Assembly (NCBI GenBank): GCA_013398295.1
Contig: VZSF01007311.1
Location: forward strand, 480,157 to 544,156
Length of the DNA: 64,000 nt
Direction of reading: 5' to 3'
Source of the DNA: Chionis minor
Taxonomy: Eukaryota > Chordata > Aves > Charadriiformes > Chionididae
Shown here: positions 57,641 through 64,000 of the stretch, one piece after another
Position numbering within the stretch: the stretch's first letter is position 1
Layout: every line of letters starts with the position of its first letter
Made by a program: the position numbers and the translations under genes
The notes under the pieces: model-generated
Database searches by the model: none
Told to the model about the DNA's origin: nothing
What the model saw: the letters and a program-made list of their open reading frames with translations, nothing else

Positions 57641-60584
57641 GCTGTTTGCATATGTGTGTCATCTCTATCGATACAGAATATTAGAAGCTCGTTTCCGTAA
57701 TCATTTCCTGCGCAGCATATTCAGAAAGTGCCATATATTGCGGTAATCGCTGTTTTATTAAAGCTTTAATTTCTTGTATGATAGTAACACAACTGAATAC
57801 TGACGATTTCTCTAGAGTTGGTGGAGGGGGAGCAGAAAGTTGGATGGAGCGGGTTTTTGGGTTTTTTTCCAGTAATTTTGGTGCTGAAAAATGGGATGCT
57901 GCTTTTGCGGTTGGTGTTTAGCAGGATGAGTCAGGTGCAAACCGCTGTGGGGCAGAGAAATGGGCCTCGGCAATCGGTCTCACGTGCTGAAGCGGTGGGA
58001 GCAGTGGTGTGGTAGTTTGCGCAAGCAGCTCCGGCGTGGATTTCATGGGGAGGAGGAACACAAAATGGAAAATGGTTTTTGTGGTGATCACACAAGTTAC
58101 CACATCAGGATTTGGAATAACATTAAATCGATTTAAAAAAACAAAACAAAACAAAAACCCAAAAAAAGCTATGAGAAAAGAAGACAAATTCTGTCGTGCT
58201 TCTCAGCCAGGTTTGTTCTACATTGAAAATGCACCTTGGAAATGTCAGGCCTCATTTAGACGAAGAGTTAGCAGTGTGTTTCTGTGTGGGAAGACCTTAG
58301 GCGCAGTGTCCTAAAACATGTTTTGAGATATATTTTAAGACTGGATGCTGTCTGTGAGAATCAACAGTCTTCCGTGCTGTACTCTGAGTGAAAATCTGCA
58401 GAAGACAAGAGTGACTTTGATCATCTGTTCATGGTTTGAAAGTTAGGTCTCTGTTGCTAAATTTAGCGTTGCCTTTCACTGCCCTCATTATCCTTTTCAG
58501 CCTGCTGTCCTAATCTCTTTCCATCTGCATCTTTTACCTGATTGACTTCTATCTGCTGTCGTTTTGTTTGTCTGTCTGTCAGTTCAACACAGTCTGTGAT
58601 CTTCCGACATCTTTAATCACACAATATTTTGCAGATCGTCTAACTGAATCATCTGTCGTAACCGCTCTCTTGTTACGCCATATCTGTTCCTGCCCTCCTG
58701 TGGTGAAAACGACGTGAAAGCACATAAAATAGTTTGCCTGTGAAGACACTGGCTTCTCCATTGGGTCACCATTTGGGTTGTGAGAGATTGGGCAGAGCAA
58801 GGCAAGGCTCTCCTCACCACTTCAGGGCATCACTGTCTTCACTCTCTTCCTGCATTCCTACAGACAGCGCTCAACGTATGTGACTTGGAATATCAACTAC
58901 TCTCATTTTGGGTTAGTAAGGAGCAAAAACGTTTTTCTTCATCCTTTCCTGTGTCTTAAGCAGAGAGGTTTTAAGTTTGCTGCCTATGGTGCACCTACTC
59001 TGCTCCCATCGATCACCCATTTCCGTAGCTTCAGAAGAGGTGAGGTAAGTGGAGATACAGATACCCTGTCTATGTGGAGGAGTATACAGGGAAGCCTTAA
59101 ATGTTGCATCCATTCCACAGGCCACTAGGCCAGTGAAAAGACTTCTCGTTTAGCCCCTGCCTGACTACCCTGCACTCCCTACACGCAACTCAATCTCTTC
59201 AACTGGGGGAACTTGTAAAATCACTTTCATCCTTGGCAAGGATGAGAATGAGACCTTGGCAAGTCCTAAACTTTCCAGCTCTCCACTTCAAGTGAGTCCT
59301 GAAAATAAAGTCTTTCAGTGTGTCTCCTATGGCTCTTATTTCTTGACAAAGAACATGTAATATGTTCCTTCAAAGAATGTCCGAGACCATCAAACAATAT
59401 TTGCCTCAGTTATTTAGTTGCTGACCTTGAGCTCCAAAATGGAAAGTGTGAACAAACCTGTTCCCTCATTCGACAAAGGCAGCAACATTCAACGAGCAAA
59501 ATCAGCGGGCCTGCATTTCCGAGGTTCATCTCTTCCCATAATGCAGCTCTAGTGATTTACAAAACAAGTCAAAACCTTCCATCTTTCCCATAAAACCGGA
59601 GAAGCAGAAGAGCATCTACAGGTGGGAAATGCTTGTAGGAGGAGCCAGTTTGGAGGAAGGATGAGGGACCTCTTTCTTGGTGCTATGTTTGGCTAAAGTG
59701 ATGTTTGCAACGTTCAAACTACAGTTAAGAGACTTTAGAATTACAAAGTGGGCTGTTCTTCAGAACCTGGAAGTCAAAGCGAGTGTCGAGGCAGCACGAG
59801 GTGTCCTTGTGCTGGGCCGTAGCAAAGGCAGACTCAGAAGGCAGGAGTTTGCTCTGCCTACAGTTAAGATGTCAGAACGCAAAGACTTCCAATGCCAAGG
59901 ATTTAGAGGGATAGAAGAAAGTTTGGAAGAGGGGAAACACTTTCTCAGCACAGCGGTAGTTCAGCTGCAAAGGTTGCACCGAACTCACAGGCTCATCACA
60001 GACACAGCAGCAGTAATCGTGGACCCCTGAATATATCAGAGTGACACCAACATTCATTTTTATACAGTATGTTTAAAAGGTTTTGGGTGAAGAAACTAAG
60101 AAAACCCGATAATGTGTTAAAGCGCTGATCACAATGAGAAGGAACCTGTTGAGAAAGAAAAGAAAGTAACAGGTAGGAAAGTTAGAGATCACCTGAAAAC
60201 CTCCAGTTGCTTTTAGAAGGATTGTGGTTGGAGACTGAAGTTTTTGAAGAACGTGAGGGTTTGTAAAGGAAATGTGTTACTGTTTTGCGTTGCACTGGTT
60301 AATTTGCAAGATTTTTAGGCAGCAATGCAGTTTTAAAGAGATGATTTTTTATTAACATTAAATCATAGCTAAGTGATGGGAGAGTTAAAATACCAAATCC
60401 GTATCAGAAAGAGGATATGATAAAGTAAATAAAATGCAACAAGTTCTATAGTTCTGAATTGGCCTTCAACAATTAATGCCAATTCAGAATTAATCTTAAT
60501 GTGAGGAAATGTTTTAAAAGGCACCTTTCCCAAGAGCTGCCACATTTCAGAGAAATAACTTAAACCTGTTGCTTGAACAGGGTA
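57641..60584. other. Intergenic region right of CTTNBP2
   Basis: No gene seen on either strand. It includes an (AAAAC)n-type A-rich run at about 58134-58166. Open frames of 60-117 codons show no family resemblance and are taken as chance. By mammalian gene order the next gene would be CFTR, converging from the right, but none of its exons is recognised here. Confidence 0.7.
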
Positions 60585-61515
60585 GAACTCAAGAAGTTTT
60601 GGGGCCAGTTCTGTTTAATATCTTTATCAACGACTTGGACAAGGGGATCAAGTGCACCTTCAGTAAGTTTGCAGATGACACCAAGTGGGGCAGGAGTATT
60701 GATCTGCTTGGGGGCAGGATGCCCCTACAGACTGATCTGGACAGGCTGGATCAACGGGCTGAGGCACTTGGGTCACAACAACCCCACGCAGCGCTACAGG
60801 CTTGAGGAAGAGTGGCTGGAAAGCTGCCTGGTGGAAAAGGACCTGGGGGTGTTGGTCAACAGTCGGCTGAACATGAGCCAGCAGTGTGCCCAGGCGGCCA
60901 AGAAGGACAACAGCATCCTGGCCTCTATCAGAAATAGTGCGGCCAGCTGGACTAAGGAAGTGATTTTTCCCCTGTACTTGGCACTGGTGAGGCCCCACCT
61001 GGCATACTGTGTTCAGTTTTGGGCCCCTCACTACAAGAAAGATATTGAGGTGCTGGAGTGTGTCCAGAGAAGGGCAATGAAGCTGGTGAAGGGTCTTGAG
61101 CACAAGTCTTATGAGGAGCTGCTGAGGGAACTGGGGTTGTTTAACCTGGAGAAAAGGAGGCTGAGGGGAGACCTTATCACTCTCTACAACTACCTGAAAG
61201 GAGGTTGCAGCAAGGCGGGTGTTTGTCTCTTCTCCTAAGTAACAAGTGATAGGACAAGAGGAAATGGCCTCAGGTTGTACCAGGGCAGGTCTAGACAGGA
61301 TATCAAGAAAAATTTCTTCAACAAAAGTGTTGTCAAATGTTGCAACAGGTTGCCCAGGGCAGTGGTGGAATTGCCATGCCTGAAGGTATTTAAAAGACTG
61401 GTAGACGTGGTGCTGAGGGACATGGTTTAGGGGTGGTTTTGGCAGTGTTAAGTTTATGGTTGGACTCGATGATCTTAAAGCTCTTTTCCAACCTAAACAA
61501 TTTTATGATTTTAAG
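60585..61515 (+). mobile_element. CR1 LINE, decayed, 5'-truncated
   Basis: CR1 on the plus strand from the [13 protein letters not shown] motif to the 3' end (GATGATCTTAAAGCTCTTTT then CCAACCTAAACAATTTTATG). About 0.93 kb. The RT frame is broken. It is more diverged than the intron 18 copy, so it is older and of another subfamily. Confidence 0.9.
60590..61238 (+). pseudogene. Broken CR1 reverse-transcriptase fragment
   Basis: Two frames are needed. The first gives [27 protein letters not shown] and [10 protein letters not shown] up to about 60764. The second continues [20 protein letters not shown] to [10 protein letters not shown] and a stop at about 61238. Compared with the intron 18 copy, about 13 residues (from NGMKF to CRVL) are missing at the switch, so a deletion of about 40 bp explains the frameshift. 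The FADD motif is kept but the protein is dead. Confidence 0.85.
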
Positions 61516-63579
61516 CGCGAAGGCAATTGGGTGTTTAACAGCCCTGATACTGGTGTAGCAGGCTGGAGGATATGAGGCTTGTGGAAATAGAGGAGGTGGA
61601 TCTTAAGAAAGACTTTGGAACTAGATATTTAATGAATAAAATACTAAAGTTGCTAAGATGCCAATTAAGCAACTGTGAAAGAAAATTGGGTTTTGGAACA
61701 GCAGACTTCTTTGACCCCAGTGAGACATTGAGCAGTTCCCACCAGTGACGATCATCAAGCTGCTTTGTGTAGTTATTTTGTATGTAAGACAGATGAAGAT
61801 GGCTAAATGTGTACAGTTCAAGTTTGGCCATTGCTGTACTAATTGCTTCTTAGTGCTGTATTAGCAGTTTAGCCACCCTTCTCCCTTCTCCTCTGTACTT
61901 AAGGAGAGCTACAGGTCCCCTGCAGAGTAATTTCACTCCTTTCAACTTTTTTTTGTTTCTTCCTGTAAATTTAAATCTTCTGTAAAGATTTGTAAAAGAT
62001 CTGTAAAATTAAATCTTCAGGTGTCATATTAGAGTCAGCACGCTCTTCTCTTTGGCCATATACTGTAGACAAACGCGTGTTTTAACAGCACAAGTGTGTG
62101 TTTTTAATAACAAAGTGCTTTGGGAGGAGTATTTTTTTTTTAAATCTGTTTTATCAAAAGTATGCAAAAGTGAAACACATGGAAAGAAAAATTCTCTTAA
62201 ATAATGCTCAGCCTGTCTTTATGAAGGTTTTTGTTTGTTCTTTTCTTTCTCTGTGCTTGGGTTATAGCCTCTTCTCTTTTTTCTTCCCCTTGTGCTCCAT
62301 TTTCCAACACGAGCAGTATGTGCAATTTCCCAGCTTAGCTTAAGGCAAAACAGCCCTGGGAGCTGTTATCCCACCGACAGCAAGTACAAGAACTTTTATT
62401 CTAGAAGGCAACGTGCTCTTCTCGACCTTTGCTGGGAAGCAGATGCTGTCCTCCTCCTCCTCATTATGGAGGCTGGTAGCCGCTTACCTCCTGTTCCAGC
62501 CTGAGCTCCAACGTAGCTGAAGCAGTATTTTTAGACTGAAAGAAATAGCAGGTTCTTCTCCAGCCTTTTCCCACTTGCCCTCAGAGGGCAGAGAGAGAAC
62601 AATTTCTGCAGGGTCTTTCCTGGGCTCTTTGGGACAGGCGCTATGGTGGTGGTAGCTGGGTACTGATGGCAGAAGATGAGTTTGGTGCTAGAAGGCAGGG
62701 GACAGTCAGTCAACTGATTGATTTTTGTCCTTCAAAGCACTCCTTCTGAGTGTTTCTATCAGCAGCTTCCACATTGGTCCCATCTACTACATGCTCCTGC
62801 TGTATTTACCTTTGCCTTTCTTGAAATATCTCCTTGTCCACTGAGTCCAACTTGCCACCTCCCAACTCCCTCTAACAACAACCCCCCAAAAATTAACGCT
62901 GCTAATTGGGCAAGCTTTGAAGCATGCGCCCTGATTCTGATGACACAGCGGTTCTTTTCTGCTGCTCTTTCCATATCATCTTGTTTATTTAGATAATAAA
63001 CTCTCCCGCCTGGTATGTCTGCTACTCTGAGTAACATCCTGAAGAAGAGTGATCCTTGGCATTCCTCCTTGGCTTGATGGCCCTGCAGCAGCCCTGGCCT
63101 CCCGGCCAGGAGCCCTGTGAGGGCTTGTACAAACGGGGAGCCGGCTGTGGGAGAAAATCGAGACACGGGGTGGGTGAGGTGGACAGTTTGAGGGGGTGGG
63201 GGGAACAGAGACAGGGCTCAAAAGTGATGCGGCTTCAATGTACACTTGGGCTTCAGCCCTTATAAAGGTTAAAGCAAGCGGAGCGTAGTGGCAGAGAAAC
63301 AGCAACGTGGCAAAAATGAGCCTGAAGGGTATCCACAACTCTCCATCAGCAAGAGGCATCGCTTCGTGGAGAAAATCCAGCAAAGCACGGCGATGCTCAC
63401 ACAGAGAGAGTGGAAAGAGATCCAGGTGAGCGCCAGAAGATGGACAAGAATAAAAATATGAAGGACCAGGCAGGGAAAAAAAAAACACTGAAAGAAAAAG
63501 TGCATTTGCAGAGGAAATAGGTAAATGAGGGACGGAAAATATGTAACGTGGGACAGAGCCAGAGGAAAACAAGAGTGGG
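61516..63579. other. Intergenic region between CR1 and the CpG-rich edge
   Basis: No gene recognised. GC rises from about 62.3 kb onward. It includes T-rich runs near 62130 and a complex stretch at about 62885-63060 listed separately as a candidate element. Open frames on the minus strand up to 195 codons (62985-63572) are low-complexity translations without family features. Confidence 0.65.
62885..63060. promoter_or_regulatory. Candidate conserved non-coding element, intergenic
   Basis: Non-repetitive sequence with ATTAACGCTGCTAATTGGGC, GCATGCGCCCTGATTCTGAT and TTATTTAGATAATAAACTC: paired TAAT cores, a palindromic GCATGC and a TTTATTTA-type AT block. Enhancer-like by texture alone. Confidence 0.25.
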
Positions 63580-64000
63580 ATGAGGGGAGCCGCTGCTCCC
63601 GAGTGGGCTCCGGCACTGGCAGGTGACCCTCAAGCAGCAGGGCCAGCTGTCACAGGAGGCCGTCACAGGCTGGGGCCACAGCCACTGCCGCCGCGTGATG
63701 CCCAGAAGTTTATTTTCCAGACTTGCATGTGCTGCTCTTTGCAGCTTTCAGCCTCAAGCGGCGCGAGGGACATAAACCTCATTTAGAACCGCTTCATATT
63801 TGTAAAGCATTTGAGGGGTGCCGGCAGCGGCGGCCTTAAAAAGGCTCTTTTGAGAACAAATCATTGGCAAGAGCCAAATTAGTCCCAGGGGGGTGCGAAG
63901 CAGCAGGCGGGCTCCCGGGGAGGAGCACGGTGGGCGAGCTGGGCCCCGATCCGGAGTCCCCGCAGCACCACCTTGTGCCCCCCCACCCCACCCCATCCCA
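63580..64000. other. CpG-rich sequence at the right edge (cut by window)
   Basis: GC and CpG content are clearly higher than in the rest of the window (GAGCCGCTGCTCCCGAG, CTGCCGCCGCGTGATG, AGCGGCGCGAGG, CCGGCAGCGGCGGCC, CCCCGATCCGGAG). It may be the edge of a CpG island or a GC-rich unannotated exon, but no coding signature was found. An inverted TTGGC/GCCAA pair sits at 63864-63877. Confidence 0.5.

Noticed and set aside
60660..61103. 147-codon minus-strand frame over the downstream CR1
   Set aside because: Shadow of the plus-strand CR1 coding remnant.
62985..63572. 195-codon minus-strand open frame, in the direction expected for CFTR
   Set aside because: The translation is low in complexity with no ABC-transporter motif and nothing like the CFTR C-terminus. 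GC-rich sequence lengthens chance frames.
57641..64000. Search for CFTR terminal exons on the minus strand
   Set aside because: Mammalian gene order predicts CFTR to the right, but no exon or C-terminal signature was found. It probably starts beyond the window.

Overview
The window is bird nuclear DNA, AT-rich and intron-dominated. The avian call rests on CR1 LINE copies with the typical avian 3' end (ATTCTATG octamers next to a GGTTGGAAGG-type tail) and on a rearranged LTR of a kind I recall from bird genomes. Almost the whole window is one gene on the plus strand: CTTNBP2 (cortactin-binding protein 2), entered in intron 1 and followed to its stop codon at 56267 and a 3' end near 57.6 kb. 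I placed 21 coding exons, numbered 2 to 22 here. Every junction is GT-AG and every phase agrees. They join into 4806 nt, or 1601 codons plus stop, against about 1600 residues for the same part of human CTTNBP2 as I recall it. Exon 1, with the promoter and about the first 63 residues, lies upstream of the window.

Layout. 1-2045: end of intron 1. 2046-2270 and 8318-9980: the CortBP2 coiled-coil domain and a long Ser/Pro-rich disordered region with the [10 protein letters not shown] motif. 15619-29957 (exons 4-8): ankyrin repeats. 32402-39526 (exons 9-15): a module that reads like the AAA+ module of the neuron navigator (NAV) proteins with its nucleotide-binding residues lost. 42428-56267 (exons 16-22): conserved C-terminal region and basic/Ser-rich tail. 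56268 to about 57640: 3' UTR with three Pumilio-type sites. 57.6-64 kb: intergenic, with one decayed CR1 and a CpG-rich stretch at the right edge. From mammalian gene order the next gene to the right should be CFTR, converging on the minus strand, but no CFTR exon is visible.

Mobile elements are few. A young-looking CR1 on the minus strand in intron 18 still has an open reverse-transcriptase frame of 394 codons. A decayed plus-strand CR1 lies downstream of the gene, and older CR1 pieces lie in introns 2, 4 and perhaps 5. Intron 5 also holds an LTR piece folded into an inverted repeat. I see no tRNA, rRNA, CRISPR or second protein-coding gene.

The observations most worth following are the NAV-like pseudo-AAA module, a possible exon-3 readthrough isoform with its own intronic poly(A) signal, a duplicated 5' splice site after exon 10, the Pumilio sites, and several intronic stretches that look like conserved regulatory elements. 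I found no new multi-gene system. This is an ordinary single-gene region with some unusual details.
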